From Pseudomonas sp. GM48 (GTDB lineage: Bacteria; Pseudomonadota; Gammaproteobacteria; Pseudomonadales; Pseudomonadaceae), in NCBI RefSeq assembly GCF_000282335.1, contig NZ_AKJM01000037.1, forward strand, positions 44,863-108,862: a DNA stretch of 64,000 nucleotides, given 5' to 3'. Shown here one piece after another: positions 1-9,851 of this stretch. The notes beneath the pieces were generated by a model, which did no database searches, was not told the origin of the DNA, and saw only the letters and a list, made by a program, of their open reading frames with translations. Numbering within the stretch: position 1 is the first letter of the stretch; each line of letters starts with the position of its first letter. The translations under genes were made by a program, and so were the position numbers.

Positions 1-63
1 GGAGAAGCCTTCGACTGCGGAGTAAGTGATCGGTACTGGATTTTTGGTGCCTGTTCCGGCCTC

Positions 64-135
64 TTCGCGAGCAAGCCCGCTCCCACAGGTTGGTGGTCGA
101 CACAAATCCCATGTGGGAGCGGGCTTGCTCGCGAA
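64..135. repeat. REP doublet (REPIN), type A
   Basis: Two inverted copies of the type A palindrome (TTCGCGAGCAAGCCCGCTCC at 64 and its complement ending at 135) face each other across a 24-base spacer. This is the usual Pseudomonas REPIN layout. It lies just downstream of tauD, where it may protect or end the transcript; that role is inference. Confidence 0.85.
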
Positions 136-168
136 GGGGCCTGAACAGGCAATGAAAATGTCAGGGAT

Positions 169-1011
169 TTAGCGAAAAAACGGCACATCCCCCAACACCG
201 TCGCCCGCTGCATCACCCGCCGCGCCGGGCGGTAATCATCCACCGCGTAATGCTGGGTCACGCGGTTGTCCCAGAACGCAATGTCGTCCTGCTGCCAGCG
301 CCAGCGAATGGTGAATTCCGGCCGTGTGGCATGGGCAAACAGAAACTTCAGAATCGCCTCGCTTTCGGTTTCCGACAACTCGTTGATCTTCGAGGTGAAG
401 CCTTCGTTGACGAACAGCGAGCGCCGCCCGCTCAACGGATGGGTGCGGATCACCGGGTGCGCCAGCGGCGGATTCTTGCGCCGTGCTTCTTCCCACTGGA
501 CCAGCGCCTCGGGCGTGTTGCCATAGCGCTCCAGCGGGAACGAACGGGTGAAATCGTGGGTGGCGGTCAGGCCTTCGAGCAAGGTTTTCATCGGTGCCGA
601 CAAGGCTTCATACGCCGCAATCCCGCTGGCCCACAATGTGTCGCCGCCAAATTCCGGCAGCAGCTTGGCACTGAGCACCGCGCCCATCGCCGGAGTCGGC
701 AGGAAGGTCACGTCGGTGTGCCAGATCGCGTTATCGCGCACGTCGGTGACGGCGGTATCGAGGATCAGCACTTGCGGTTGTTCCGGCACGTTGGGGTAGA
801 TCGGATGAATGTGCAGGTCGCCGAAATAGGCGGCGAATCGTGCTTGTTGTTGCGGTGTGATCGGCTGGTCGCGAAAGAACAGGACCTGATGCTTGAGCAG
901 GGCCTGCTCAATGGCATCGCGTTGTTCCGCGCTCAGCGGCTGGCTGATGTCGACGCCGCTGATTTGTGCGCCGAGGGCCGAGCTTAAAGGGGTGATGGTC
1001 AACTCGCTCAT
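169..1011 (-). CDS. tauD: Taurine dioxygenase TauD
   Basis: An Fe(II)/2-oxoglutarate-dependent dioxygenase of 280 residues that hydroxylates taurine, releasing sulfite and aminoacetaldehyde in the cytoplasm. The iron ligands are visible: HTD with His98 and Asp100, and a distal His254, with an Arg at about 269 for 2-oxoglutarate. These positions almost equal those known for the E. coli enzyme. It is the last gene of a tauABCD set on the minus strand, separated from tauC by a REP doublet, so it may be transcribed with the transporter or from its own promoter. Sulfur-starvation control by a CysB-type regulator is expected from other tau operons and not shown here. A related alpha-ketoglutarate sulfonate dioxygenase is the only serious alternative. 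Confidence 0.93.
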   Translation of the reverse strand: MSELTITPLSSALGAQISGVDISQPLSAEQRDAIEQALLKHQVLFFRDQPITPQQQARFAAYFGDLHIHPIYPNVPEQPQVLILDTAVTDVRDNAIWHTDVTFLPTPAMGAVLSAKLLPEFGGDTLWASGIAAYEALSAPMKTLLEGLTATHDFTRSFPLERYGNTPEALVQWEEARRKNPPLAHPVIRTHPLSGRRSLFVNEGFTSKINELSETESEAILKFLFAHATRPEFTIRWRWQQDDIAFWDNRVTQHYAVDDYRPARRVMQRATVLGDVPFFR

Positions 1012-1041
1012 GGTGTTTCTCTTGAATTCGGATGCGCTTTT

Positions 1042-1130
1042 TGTGGGAGCGGGCTTGCTCGCGAAAGCGGTGTGTCAGTCTCAATAAAGTTGCCTGACAC
1101 TCTGCATTCGCGAGCAAGCCCGCTCCCACA
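1042..1130. repeat. REP doublet (REPIN), type A
   Basis: Inverted type A palindromes occur at 1042-1065 and 1107-1130. The pair fills almost the whole gap between tauC and tauD, so it sits inside the presumed tau transcript and could lower tauD expression relative to tauABC. Confidence 0.85.
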
Positions 1131-1139
1131 TTTATGATT

Positions 1140-1973
1140 TCAGTGGGCCTGGCCGTGCCACGGCACCAGTTTGCGTTGCAGGGCGCGCAGGCCCATTTCC
1201 ATGGCGAAGGCGATCAGCGCGATCACCAGAATTCCCAGCACCACCACATCGGTGACCAGGAACTGCGCGGCTGATTGCACCATGAAGCCCAAACCGCTGG
1301 TGGCGGCGATCAATTCGGCGGCGACCAGCGTCGACCAACCCACACCGAGGCCAATGCGTACACCGGTCAGAATGTCCGGCAAGGCACTCGGCAAAATCAC
1401 GTGGCGAATCAACTGCGCGCGAGTGGCACCCAAGGACTGCGCGGCACGCAATTTTGCCGGATCGACCGTGCGCACGCCGGTGGCGGTGGCGATGGCAATC
1501 GGGGCGAAGATCGCCAGGTAGATCAGCAGCACTTTCGACAATTCGCCGATGCCGCACCAGATCACGATCAGTGGCAGGTAGGCCAGCGGCGGAATCGGCC
1601 GGTAGAACTCGATCAACGGATCGAGTACACCACGGGCGATACGGTTGGCGCCGATGGCGATTCCCACCGGTACGGCGGTGAGAATCGCAAAACCGAGTCC
1701 CAGGCCGATGCGGCCCAGACTCGCACCGAGGTGCTGCCACAGGGTTGAATCCATATAACCCGAGGTCGCCAGCAGCCAGCCTTTTTGCAGCACGGCAGAA
1801 GGCGGCGGCAGGAACAGCGGCTCGATCAAACCGGTCGCCGTAACGACCCACCAAATGGCAACGAGCGCGGCCAGTGTCAGCACGCTGATCCAGCGAGTAC
1901 TCAAGTGACGATTTACCGGAATCACGGCTGAGCCCGGTTTTATCGCCGCGACGGGAATTTCGTAACTGCTCAT
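1140..1973 (-). CDS. tauC: Taurine ABC transporter permease TauC
   Basis: Inner-membrane permease of the taurine importer, 277 residues, the usual family length. Hydrophobic segments start at about residue 30 ([20 protein letters not shown]) and recur to the C-terminus. The EAA loop that docks the ATPase is visible as [14 protein letters not shown] followed by [17 protein letters not shown]. Its start ATG overlaps the tauB stop by four bases (ATGA), so the two are translationally coupled. It works with TauA (periplasmic binding) and TauB (ATPase). SsuC-type sulfonate permeases are close relatives, but the presence of tauD and tauA favours taurine. Confidence 0.92.
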   Translation of the reverse strand: MSSYEIPVAAIKPGSAVIPVNRHLSTRWISVLTLAALVAIWWVVTATGLIEPLFLPPPSAVLQKGWLLATSGYMDSTLWQHLGASLGRIGLGLGFAILTAVPVGIAIGANRIARGVLDPLIEFYRPIPPLAYLPLIVIWCGIGELSKVLLIYLAIFAPIAIATATGVRTVDPAKLRAAQSLGATRAQLIRHVILPSALPDILTGVRIGLGVGWSTLVAAELIAATSGLGFMVQSAAQFLVTDVVVLGILVIALIAFAMEMGLRALQRKLVPWHGQAH

Positions 1974-2764
1974 GCGCGCTCCTGCCGCTGGGCGGCGCTG
2001 CGTTGGGAGAACACTTTGGCGAGTACGTGTTCGCGGGTTTCGATAAAACGCGGGTCGGATTTGATCGAGCGAGCCGACTCACCGGCGGCGTAACGCTGAC
2101 CGAAATCGAGGCTCAGGCGCTCGACGATTTGCCCCGGGTTCGGCGCCAACAGAATCAGGTCGGTGGCGAGGAATACAGCTTCTTCGATGTCGTGGGTAAT
2201 CAGGAACACCGGTTTGGCGGTGCGTTGCCAGACTTGCAGCAACAGTTCCTGCATCTGCTCGCGGGTGAAGGCGTCGAGGGCGCCGAAAGGTTCGTCCATC
2301 AGCAACACGCGCGGGTCGGCGGCGAGGGCACGGGCCAGGCCGACACGCTGCTTCTGGCCGCCCGAGAGCTGCCAGATGCGGCGCTGTTCAAAACCGCAAA
2401 GATCGACCAGGGCGAGCATTTCCCTGGCGCGAGCTTCGCGTTGGTCCCGGGCGATGCCGGCCAGCTCCAGGCCGAAGCCGACGTTGGCCAGCACGTCCTG
2501 CCAAGGCAGCAGCGCGTCGTCCTGGAACACCACGCCGCGCTCGGCGCTCGGGCCTTTGACTGGCACGCCATCGAGGCTGATGCGCCCGGCGCTGGGCTCG
2601 ACGAAACCGGCAATCAGGTTCAACAGCGAAGTCTTGCCACTGCCGGACGGGCCGAGGGCGACCAGCAATTGCCGGGGGCCGAGGCTCAGAGAGATATCCG
2701 CCAACACCGGTTCCGGGTTGCCGGGGTACTGTGCGCTGATACGCTCCAGCTGTAGCAAGGCCAT
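1970..2764 (-). CDS. tauB: Taurine ABC transporter ATP-binding protein TauB
   Basis: Cytoplasmic ATPase of the taurine importer, 264 residues. It shows a Walker A motif (GPSGSGKTS, about residue 39), the ABC signature [15 protein letters not shown], Walker [12 protein letters not shown] and the switch histidine in [10 protein letters not shown]. The signature and the FGALD form are typical of the nitrate/sulfonate/taurine subfamily. It starts 15 bases after tauA and overlaps tauC, which supports a single operon. The specificity comes from the neighbours; by itself the protein could be SsuB. Confidence 0.92.
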   Translation of the reverse strand: MALLQLERISAQYPGNPEPVLADISLSLGPRQLLVALGPSGSGKTSLLNLIAGFVEPSAGRISLDGVPVKGPSAERGVVFQDDALLPWQDVLANVGFGLELAGIARDQREARAREMLALVDLCGFEQRRIWQLSGGQKQRVGLARALAADPRVLLMDEPFGALDAFTREQMQELLLQVWQRTAKPVFLITHDIEEAVFLATDLILLAPNPGQIVERLSLDFGQRYAAGESARSIKSDPRFIETREHVLAKVFSQRSAAQRQERA

Positions 2765-2779
2765 CGCATTGACTCCCGA

Positions 2780-3757
2780 TCAGTTGGTGATGAACTTGGC
2801 GCTGACGTACGGCGCGTAGTCCGGCAGCACAGCCTCGACCTTGCCTTGTTCCTTGAGGAACGCAGCGGTGTCGGTGATGGCTTTGGTGGTTGGCGCGCCG
2901 AGAGTGATCACCTGGTCAGCCGCCAGCGGGTAGACGTTGCCTTGCAGCAGCAGCGGAATATCGCTGGCCTTGGCGCCGGAGAGCTTCACCAGTTTGTCGA
3001 CGTTGCCCTGGTTGGCGAGCCAGGCTTGTGGGTCTTTGCGGTAATCGGCGTAGGCGTCCAGGGTCACTTTGGCGAAGGCGGTGACGATCTCCGGATGCTT
3101 CTCGGCGAAATCCTTGCGCACGATCCAGGCATCGAACGTCGGTGCGCCGAACTTGGCCAGCTCGCCAGAGGTGATCAACACTTTGCCGTTTTCCTTGGCG
3201 ACACCGAGGGCCGGGTCCCAGACGTAAGTGGCGTCGATGTCACCGCGTTTCCAGGCGGCAATGATTGCGGGTGGCGCCAGGTTGAGAACGGTGACTTTCG
3301 ACGGGTCGATGTTCCAGTGCTTCAGTGCAGCGAGCAGGCTGTAGTGGCCTGTGGATACAAACGGCACGGCGATTTTCTTGCCGATCAGGTCTTGCGGGGT
3401 CTTGATCCCGGAACCATCGCGGGCAACCAAGGCTTCAGCGGCGCCGATCTGGGTGGCGATGAGGAAAGTTTCTACCGGGACTTTGCGAGTGATTGCAGCG
3501 GTCAGGGGGCTGGAGCCGAGGTAGCCGATCTGCACGTCGCCGGAGGCAATGGCGGCGATGATATCGGCACCGTTGTCGAATTTGCGCCAGCTGATATCGG
3601 CCTTGGTGGCTTTTTCGTAGGTGCCGTCGGCCTGGGCGACTTTCGCCGGGTCAACGGTGGTCTGGTAGGCGACGGTGACACCGGCCGCCTGGGCAAAGAA
3701 ACTTGCGGTAGCCAAGGAAGCGGCCGCCAGCAAGCGTAGAGGGAAAGTCAGTTTCAT
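2780..3757 (-). CDS. tauA: Taurine ABC transporter substrate-binding protein TauA
   Basis: Periplasmic taurine-binding protein, about 325 residues. I chose the ATG at 3757 because AAGGAG lies just upstream and because the protein then begins with a clean Sec signal peptide (MKLTFPLRLLAAASLATASF, with AQA before the mature GVTVAYQTTVDP). The mature part follows the TauA/SsuA periplasmic-binding fold, with the typical IGYLGSSPLTAAI and IAAWKRGDIDATYVWDP segments. It is the first gene of tauABCD, so the operon promoter should lie in the AT-rich stretch above it, which also holds a perfect inverted repeat. Confidence 0.93.
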   Translation of the reverse strand: MKLTFPLRLLAAASLATASFFAQAAGVTVAYQTTVDPAKVAQADGTYEKATKADISWRKFDNGADIIAAIASGDVQIGYLGSSPLTAAITRKVPVETFLIATQIGAAEALVARDGSGIKTPQDLIGKKIAVPFVSTGHYSLLAALKHWNIDPSKVTVLNLAPPAIIAAWKRGDIDATYVWDPALGVAKENGKVLITSGELAKFGAPTFDAWIVRKDFAEKHPEIVTAFAKVTLDAYADYRKDPQAWLANQGNVDKLVKLSGAKASDIPLLLQGNVYPLAADQVITLGAPTTKAITDTAAFLKEQGKVEAVLPDYAPYVSAKFITN

Positions 3758-3817
3758 CAGAAAGCTCCTTGTCAGGCGACCGAGTGTCGGCATGAGAAAG
3801 AGACTAAATGATCTAAG

Positions 3818-3846
3818 AATTCGAAAATAAATAACTTTTTCGAATT
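3818..3846 (-). promoter_or_regulatory. Inverted repeat in the tauA promoter region
   Basis: AATTCGAAAA at 3818-3827 is the exact complement of TTTTCGAATT at 3837-3846, with a nine-base AT spacer. The stretch is far more AT-rich than its surroundings and lies 60-90 bases before the tauA start, where a promoter and operator are expected. A sulfur-starvation regulator is the natural candidate, by inference only. Confidence 0.5.
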
Positions 3847-3895
3847 AGCTTATGAGGGGAAGAATTTAGACGGGCGTTACCGCGTACCGCTTTTT

Positions 3896-4026
3896 GTGGC
3901 GAGGGAGCTTGCTCCCGCTGGAGGCCGAAGGACTCCCAATCCAGCAGTGATGTTGTGTCAGATTAAACACGGCCACTGCACTTGCGACTGCTGCGCAGCC
4001 GAGCGGGAGCAAGCTCCCTCGCCACA
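3896..4026. repeat. REP doublet, type B
   Basis: Type B palindromes (GTGGCGAGGGAGCTTGCTCC at 3896 and its complement ending at 4026) lie in inverted orientation, with an inner imperfect dyad. The element is larger than the type A doublets (about 131 bases) and sits between tauA and gshA. Confidence 0.8.
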
Positions 4027-4037
4027 AAGGTTCGTTT

Positions 4038-5621
4038 TTAGTTGCTGATTGCCAGAATGCTCGCCTGGTACGCCCCGACAAACACATCGAAATCACCAAC
4101 CTCGTTCTGTTCCAGCTCAGCCTGTTGAGCCAGCGATGAACGTGCCAGTTCTTCAAACCGGGTTTGTTCCTCGGCTGCCAACGGCTCACTGCGGAAGAAC
4201 TCGGCATGGGCCTGGCTCTGGCGCAGGGAGAACTGGGCAAAGCTCTCCTTGTGCTCGGCCATCGCCGCCAACACCTGCGCCGACGGCGTCAGGGACGGGT
4301 CCTGGACCTTGGCCATCTGGGCATCCAGCGCTTTGCTGTGGGCATCGCCGCCATGGCTCTGGTCGAGCATCGCCGCCAGCGGCGCGATTTTTTCCAGCAG
4401 CTCACCCGCCCATTCCTTCAGGTCAACCGGATGCCCGTCGCGTTGCAATTGCAGGCCCGGACGGCGACCTTCCTTGACCACGCTGAGGAAGTTCGAGGTC
4501 GCGTTGCCGCAGCTAGTGTTGGTCAGCAGCGGGCTGTCATTGAGGGCGCAGTACAGCAGGAATGCATCGAGGAAACGCGCCTCGGTGAGGTCGATGCCCA
4601 TCGGCAGGAACGGGTTGATGTCCAGGCAGCGTACTTCGACGTACTGGATGCCACGGGCCATCAGTGCCTGGATAGGGCGTTCACCGGTGTAGGTCACGCG
4701 TTTCGGACGGATGTTGGAGTAGTACTCGTTTTCGATCTGCAGGATGTTGGTGTTGAGCTGTACCCACTCGCCATCCTGGTGGGTGCCGACTTCGACGTAC
4801 GGTGCATACGGCGTGGCCACCGCTTTGCGCAGGCTGTCGGTGTAGCTGTTCAGATCGTTGTAGCACGGCGTCAGGCCGGCCTGGGCGTTGCTCTGGTAAC
4901 CCAGGTCGCTCATGCGCAGGCTGGTGGCGTACGGCAGGTACAAGGTGTGCGGGTCCAGTTGTTCCAACTGGTGCGAACGCCCCCGCAGGAATCCGGCGTC
5001 CAGCGCAGGTGAAGCACCGAACAGGTACATCAGCAGCCAGCTGTAGCGGCGGAAGTTGCGGATCAGCGCGATGTAGGACGACGACTGAAAATCGCGGTCG
5101 GTGCCGACAAAGCCTTCGGCCTGCCTGAGCAACGGCCAGAGTTTTTCCGGCAGGGAAAAGTTGTAGTGGATACCGGCAATGCACTGCATGGTCTTGCCGT
5201 AACGCAGGGCCAGGCCCTTGCGGTACACGTACTTGAGCTGCCCGATATTGGACGTGCCGTAATAGGCGATCGGGATGTCTTCCTCGGCCGGCAACGGGCA
5301 CGGCATCGATGGGCTCCACAGGTACTCGTTGCCGAGCTTGCTGTAGGCAAAGCGATGAATCCTGTCCAGGCTCGCCAACGTATCCGCCGGGTCGGGCAGG
5401 GCCGGAGTGATGAACTCCAGCAGCGACTCGGAGTAGTCGGTGGTGATCTGTTCGTTTGTCAGCGCGGAACCCAATTCTTCCGGGTGCGGCGTTTGCGCCA
5501 GGCGACCTTCGCCGGTCACGCGCAGGCATTCACGTTCGATGCCGTGAAGGCACTGTTCGAGCAGAGAGAGGTTAGCGCGCTCGCCGAGCAGAGCCAGGCG
5601 GCGGTTGAGAAGTTCGCTCAA
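4038..5621 (-). CDS. gshA: Glutamate-cysteine ligase GshA
   Basis: Catalyses ATP-dependent joining of glutamate and cysteine, the first step of glutathione synthesis, in the cytoplasm. The proteobacterial type 1 family is recognised from [12 protein letters not shown], the [18 protein letters not shown] segment, the [12 protein letters not shown] motif and [12 protein letters not shown] chose the TTG at 5621 as start: AAGGA lies seven bases upstream, and the product is then 527 residues beginning LSELLNRRL, the length and start usual in Pseudomonas. A GTG five codons upstream (5636) is possible but has no visible binding site. Gene neighbours on both sides are unrelated in function. Confidence 0.96.
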   Translation of the reverse strand: MSELLNRRLALLGERANLSLLEQCLHGIERECLRVTGEGRLAQTPHPEELGSALTNEQITTDYSESLLEFITPALPDPADTLASLDRIHRFAYSKLGNEYLWSPSMPCPLPAEEDIPIAYYGTSNIGQLKYVYRKGLALRYGKTMQCIAGIHYNFSLPEKLWPLLRQAEGFVGTDRDFQSSSYIALIRNFRRYSWLLMYLFGASPALDAGFLRGRSHQLEQLDPHTLYLPYATSLRMSDLGYQSNAQAGLTPCYNDLNSYTDSLRKAVATPYAPYVEVGTHQDGEWVQLNTNILQIENEYYSNIRPKRVTYTGERPIQALMARGIQYVEVRCLDINPFLPMGIDLTEARFLDAFLLYCALNDSPLLTNTSCGNATSNFLSVVKEGRRPGLQLQRDGHPVDLKEWAGELLEKIAPLAAMLDQSHGGDAHSKALDAQMAKVQDPSLTPSAQVLAAMAEHKESFAQFSLRQSQAHAEFFRSEPLAAEEQTRFEELARSSLAQQAELEQNEVGDFDVFVGAYQASILAISN

Positions 5622-5732
5622 GTTGGATTCCTTCACGCGTCAGTCGCCCCAATATGGGGGTGGGCAAGACGGTCTACAAGGGTGAAGTTAAAACTGGCGT
5701 TTTCGCCTGGTTTTGGAACTCGCCGCAATCAA

Positions 5733-5869
5733 TGTGGGAGCGGGCCTGTGGCGAGGGGGCTTGCCCCCGTTGGGCTGCGAAGCAGCCCCAAAATCTCTGA
5801 TGTTCCAAGATATTGTGAGTGCTTCGCACTCAAACGGGGGCAAGCCCCCTCGCCACAGGCGCTCCCACA
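5733..5869. repeat. Composite REP doublet, type C inside type A remnants
   Basis: A type C doublet (GTGGCGAGGGGGCTTGCCCC and its complement) is enclosed by outer arms TGTGGGAGCG at 5733 and CGCTCCCACA ending at 5869, which are the outer halves of a type A element. This looks like a nested or hybrid REP. Confidence 0.75.
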
Positions 5870-5926
5870 GAAAAGCTCGACGCTGCGATCACAGCGTCGA
5901 AATTAACTCAATTTGATGACGACTAG

Positions 5927-6310
5927 CTACAGGACAGCGAACGTGCCTTGTGCTTTTGCGACCAGTTTGTCGCCCTGCATCACATCAGCCTCGACTACCA
6001 AGGTGCGGCGACCCGGGTGGATCACCCGCGCCGTGCACATCACCTCGCCTTCGGATACGGCGCGGATGTAGTTGATCTTGCACTCGATGGTCGCGCTCTG
6101 CTGGTCAAAGCCGTGGGTGCTGGAACAGGCCAGCCCCATGGCAATGTCCACCAGGCTGAACAAGGCCCCGCCGTGCAGCTTGCCGCCGCGATTGCGCAGC
6201 CCGGGCTCTAGCGCCAGGGCGACTTGCGCCACCCCGGTTTCCAGGCTGTGCAAGCGGCAACCCAGCAGCTTGAAAAACGCGCTTTCGGTCAGCCCGGCGG
6301 GAATGTCCAT
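5927..6310 (-). CDS. PaaI/YdiI-type hotdog thioesterase
   Basis: A 127-residue single-domain hotdog protein. The family hallmark is HGGALFSLVDIAMGLACSS (about residues 40-60), where the His/Gly loop and the acidic residue form the acyl-CoA thioesterase site. The start ATG shares one base with the tex stop (TGATG), so it is coupled to tex and probably co-transcribed. The substrate cannot be told from sequence; small aromatic or short acyl-CoA esters are typical. No signal peptide or membrane segment is visible, so it should be cytoplasmic. Confidence 0.85.
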   Translation of the reverse strand: MDIPAGLTESAFFKLLGCRLHSLETGVAQVALALEPGLRNRGGKLHGGALFSLVDIAMGLACSSTHGFDQQSATIECKINYIRAVSEGEVMCTARVIHPGRRTLVVEADVMQGDKLVAKAQGTFAVL

Positions 6311-8634
6311 CAGCGTTTCTTCAACTGCTTGGCGTTGGCGAACAGCGAAGCCATGGCGTTGTTGCTCGGGGCTGCAGCCGTGGTTTCCTTGCGCGGTGCG
6401 GTGTTCTGGGATTGGCGTGGCGCCGATCCCGGACGCGCGCCGCGAGCGCCGTCGATTTTCTCGCCCGGGGTGTCGCTCATGCGCATCGACAGGCCCACGC
6501 GTTTGCGCGGAATGTCGACTTCCATGACCTTCACCTTAACCACGTCACCGGCCTTCACCGCTTCGCGTGGGTCCTTGATGAACTTCTCCGAAAGCGCAGA
6601 GATATGCACCAAACCGTCCTGATGCACGCCGATATCAACGAAAGCACCGAAGTTGGTCACGTTGGTCACCACGCCTTCGAGGATCATGCCCAGTTGCAGG
6701 TCCTTGAGGTCTTCGACGCCTTCCTGGAACTCGGCGGTCTTGAACTCGGGACGCGGGTCGCGACCTGGCTTGTCCAGCTCCTGGAGAATGTCGGTGACGG
6801 TCGGAAGACCGAAGGTTTCGTCGGTGAATTTCTTCGGATCAAGGCGCTTGAGGAAACCGCTGTCGCCGATCAGTGAGCGAATGTCGCGGTCGGTCTCGGC
6901 GGCGATGCGTTGCACCAGTGGGTAGGCTTCCGGGTGTACCGCGGAGGCGTCCAGCGGATTGTCGCCGTTCATCACGCGCAGGAATCCGGCGGCCTGTTCG
7001 AAGGTTTTTTCGCCCAGGCGGGCGACTTTCTTCAGCGCGGCACGGGTCTTGAACGCGCCATGCTCGTCGCGGTGGCTGACGATGTTCTGCGCCAGGGTCG
7101 CGTTGAGACCGGAAATCCGTGCCAGCAACGCCACGGAAGCGGTGTTCACGTCCACGCCGACGGCGTTCACACAGTCCTCGACCACCGCATCCAGGCCACG
7201 GGCCAGTTTCAGCTGCGACACGTCGTGCTGGTACTGTCCGACACCAATGGATTTCGGATCGATCTTCACCAGCTCGGCCAACGGGTCTTGCAGACGACGG
7301 GCAATCGAAACCGCGCCACGAATCGACACGTCGAGGTCCGGGAATTCCTTGGAAGCCAGTTCCGACGCCGAGTAGACCGATGCACCGGCCTCGGAAACCA
7401 TGACCTTGGTCATTTTCATCGCTGGATATTTTTTGATCAGCTCGGCGGCCAGTTTGTCGGTTTCGCGGCTGGCGGTGCCGTTGCCGATGGCGATCAGGTC
7501 CACCGAGTGCTTGGCGCACAGGGCGGCGAGCACCGCGATGGTCTGGTCCCACTTGTTGTGCGGCACGTGCGGGTAAACCGTGGCGTGATCCAGCAGCTTG
7601 CCGGTGGCATCAACCACGGCCACTTTGCACCCGGTACGCAGGCCTGGGTCGAGGCCCAACGTGGCGCGCGGGCCGGCCGGGGCCGACAGCAGCAGGTCGT
7701 GCAGGTTGTGGGCGAATACGTTGATCGCTTCGGTTTCCGCGCCATCGCGCAGTTCGCCCAGCAGGTCGGTTTCCAGATGGGTGTAGAGCTTGACCTTCCA
7801 GGTCCAGCGCACCACTTCGCCCAGCCATTTGTCGGCGGCGCGGTTCTGGTTCTGGATGCCGACATGCTGGCCGATCATGCCTTCGCACGGGTGCATGGTG
7901 CCCGGCAGTTCGTCGCCGACTTTCAGCGCGGAGCTGAGGATGCCTTCGTTGCGGCCACGGAAAATCGCCAGTGCGCGGTGCGACGGCATGCTTTTCAGCG
8001 GTTCGTCGTGTTCGAAGTAATCGCGGAACTTGGCGCCTTCCTCCTCCTTGCCGGCAATGACGCGGGCACTGAGGGTGGCTTCCTGCTTGAGGTAGTTGCG
8101 CAGCTTGTCGAGCAGGCCGGCGTCTTCGGCGAAGCGCTCCATCAGGATGTACTTGGCGCCTTCGAGGGCAGCCTTGACATCGGCCACGCCTTTTTCCGCG
8201 TCGATGAAACGTGCGGCTTCGGTTTCCGGGCTCAGGGACGGATCGTTGAACAGGCCGTCGGCCAGTTCGCCGAGGCCGGCTTCCAGGGCGATCTGGCCCT
8301 TGGTGCGGCGCTTCTGCTTGTACGGCAGGTACAAGTCTTCGAGACGGGTCTTGGTGTCGGCGAGCTTGATGTCGCGTTCGAGTTGCGGCGTCAGCTTGCC
8401 TTGCTCTTCGATGCTGGCGAGGATGCTGATGCGCCGTTCGTCGAGTTCTCGCAGGTAGCGCAGGCGCTCTTCCAGATGACGCAATTGCGTATCGTCGAGG
8501 CTGCCGGTCACTTCTTTCCGGTAACGGGCGATGAAGGGAACGGTAGAGCCTTCATCGAGTAGCGCGACGGCCGCTTCGACCTGTTGTGGGCGTACGCCGA
8601 GTTCCTCGGCGATGCGGCTGTTGATGCTGTCCAT
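6310..8634 (-). CDS. tex: Transcription accessory protein Tex
   Basis: A 774-residue nucleic-acid-binding protein acting on transcription. The order of domains matches Tex: an N-terminal helical part ([21 protein letters not shown]), a YqgF/RNase H-like domain ([21 protein letters not shown], about residue 325), helix-hairpin-helix repeats ([19 protein letters not shown]) and a C-terminal S1 domain ([20 protein letters not shown]). The tail after S1 is low-complexity and basic. I chose the ATG at 8634 because AGGTGG lies upstream and the protein begins [13 protein letters not shown], as in relatives; a longer reading from 8676 adds residues with no family support. Confidence 0.96.
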   Translation of the reverse strand: MDSINSRIAEELGVRPQQVEAAVALLDEGSTVPFIARYRKEVTGSLDDTQLRHLEERLRYLRELDERRISILASIEEQGKLTPQLERDIKLADTKTRLEDLYLPYKQKRRTKGQIALEAGLGELADGLFNDPSLSPETEAARFIDAEKGVADVKAALEGAKYILMERFAEDAGLLDKLRNYLKQEATLSARVIAGKEEEGAKFRDYFEHDEPLKSMPSHRALAIFRGRNEGILSSALKVGDELPGTMHPCEGMIGQHVGIQNQNRAADKWLGEVVRWTWKVKLYTHLETDLLGELRDGAETEAINVFAHNLHDLLLSAPAGPRATLGLDPGLRTGCKVAVVDATGKLLDHATVYPHVPHNKWDQTIAVLAALCAKHSVDLIAIGNGTASRETDKLAAELIKKYPAMKMTKVMVSEAGASVYSASELASKEFPDLDVSIRGAVSIARRLQDPLAELVKIDPKSIGVGQYQHDVSQLKLARGLDAVVEDCVNAVGVDVNTASVALLARISGLNATLAQNIVSHRDEHGAFKTRAALKKVARLGEKTFEQAAGFLRVMNGDNPLDASAVHPEAYPLVQRIAAETDRDIRSLIGDSGFLKRLDPKKFTDETFGLPTVTDILQELDKPGRDPRPEFKTAEFQEGVEDLKDLQLGMILEGVVTNVTNFGAFVDIGVHQDGLVHISALSEKFIKDPREAVKAGDVVKVKVMEVDIPRKRVGLSMRMSDTPGEKIDGARGARPGSAPRQSQNTAPRKETTAAAPSNNAMASLFANAKQLKKR

Positions 8635-8995
8635 AAAACCACCTGACAAATTGTGAAAGCAGGCTCGCAGGCGCAAGGATAAGGGCTCGGCGAGTCTGGT
8701 TGAGCGGCCTGGCCTGCGCCGCTACCTGGATCAAAAGGTATCCCGTTGACCCGTGAAATCGAACAATTACTGCCGACGCCATGAAAATAAATGGCGTCTG
8801 TCTGTAGTACCTGTCTGATGTTGCCTGACACAAAAGGCCGCGCATTATAACCAGCGTTCTGTCGTTCGGGGGCATCACGGGTTGCCGGTGCAGTGGCCGG
8901 TTTTCTGGCACTAAAGGAAAAATCTGCTAACAATGCACACGGTGCGTATAACGGCAGCTACGCCATAATGCGCGCCGAGATCAAAGGAGCATCCA
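8635..8995. promoter_or_regulatory. Divergent promoter region between tex and ompR
   Basis: This 361-base gap separates divergent genes. On the minus strand a TATAAT box lies at 8844-8849, giving tex an untranslated leader of roughly 200 bases. Within that leader GACGCCAT (8775-8782) and ATGGCGTC (8791-8798) form a perfect eight-base hairpin with an AT loop. On the plus strand CATAAT at 8964-8969 could be the ompR -10 box; AAAGGAG precedes the ompR start. No clear -35 boxes are visible. Confidence 0.5.
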
Positions 8996-9736
8996 ATGAG
9001 CAGCACTGCACAAACTGCTGAAGGCGAAAAAATTCTTATCGTTGACGACGATCCGGGGCTCAGCAGCCTGCTGGAGCGTTTTTTCGTCAGCAAGGGCTAC
9101 CGCGCCCGCGCTGTACCGAACACTGAGCAAATGGACCGCCTGCTGGCGCGCGAAGTGTTCAACCTGGTCGTCCTCGACCTGATGCTGCCCGGCGAAGACG
9201 GCCTGACTGCCTGCCGCCGTCTGCGCGGCGCGAACAATCAGATCCCGATCATCATGCTCACTGCCAAGGGCGATGAGCTGAGCCGTATCAAGGGCCTGGA
9301 ACTGGGCGCCGACGATTACCTGGCCAAGCCATTCAACCCGGATGAGTTGATGGCCCGCGTCAAAGCGGTGTTGCGTCGCCAGTCGGCTCCGGTGCCTGGC
9401 GCTCCGGGCAGCGAAGACGAAAGCGTGACCTTCGGTGACTACGAGCTGTCCCTGGCTACCCGCGAACTCAAGCGCGGCGAAGAAGTGCACATGCTCACCA
9501 CCGGTGAATTCGCAGTGCTCAAGGCCCTGGTGATGAACGCGCGTCAACCGCTGACCCGCGACAAACTGATGAACCTGGCCCGTGGCCGCGAGTGGGATGC
9601 CCTGGAGCGTTCCATCGATGTGCAGATTTCCCGTCTGCGCCGGATGATCGAGCCCGATCCGTCCAAGCCGCGTTACATCCAGACTGTCTGGGGCGTGGGT
9701 TATGTGTTTGTTCCGGATGGTACCGCCACCAAGTGA
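8996..9736 (+). CDS. ompR: Response regulator OmpR
   Basis: DNA-binding response regulator of 246 residues. The receiver domain has the acidic pocket at Asp17-Asp19, the phosphoryl acceptor Asp61 in VVLDLMLPGEDG, and Lys111 in LAKPF. The C-terminal winged helix of the OmpR/PhoB type covers about residues 140-240, ending RYIQTVWGVGYVFVPDG. It is followed by the sensor kinase envZ after a short REP-containing gap. In Pseudomonas the pair responds to osmotic or envelope conditions; the targets are not visible in this window. The AAAGGAG site before the ATG fixes the start. Confidence 0.95.
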   Translation: MSSTAQTAEGEKILIVDDDPGLSSLLERFFVSKGYRARAVPNTEQMDRLLAREVFNLVVLDLMLPGEDGLTACRRLRGANNQIPIIMLTAKGDELSRIKGLELGADDYLAKPFNPDELMARVKAVLRRQSAPVPGAPGSEDESVTFGDYELSLATRELKRGEEVHMLTTGEFAVLKALVMNARQPLTRDKLMNLARGREWDALERSIDVQISRLRRMIEPDPSKPRYIQTVWGVGYVFVPDGTATK

Positions 9737-9744
9737 TTGGCGAT

Positions 9745-9834
9745 TTGTAGGAGCGGGTCAGGCGGACAACGGATCAATCGATCCTGTCCGCAGACTCGCG
9801 ATCCGCAATATGCGAGCATCGCTCGCTCCTGCAA
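9745..9834. repeat. Degenerate REP doublet, type A
   Basis: TGTAGGAGCGGG at 9745 and CGCTCGCTCCTGCA ending at 9834 match the outer arms of a type A doublet with several substitutions and a shortened inner part. It separates ompR and envZ and is an older, decayed copy. Confidence 0.5.
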
Positions 9835-9851
9835 GTGTTTAACGGTTATCC

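Noticed and set aside
37..168. Gene at the very left end
   Set aside because: No frame is convincing; the region is mostly a REP doublet.
6910..8562. Open frame of 550 codons on the plus strand
   Set aside because: It lies opposite tex, and its composition is that of a shadow frame.
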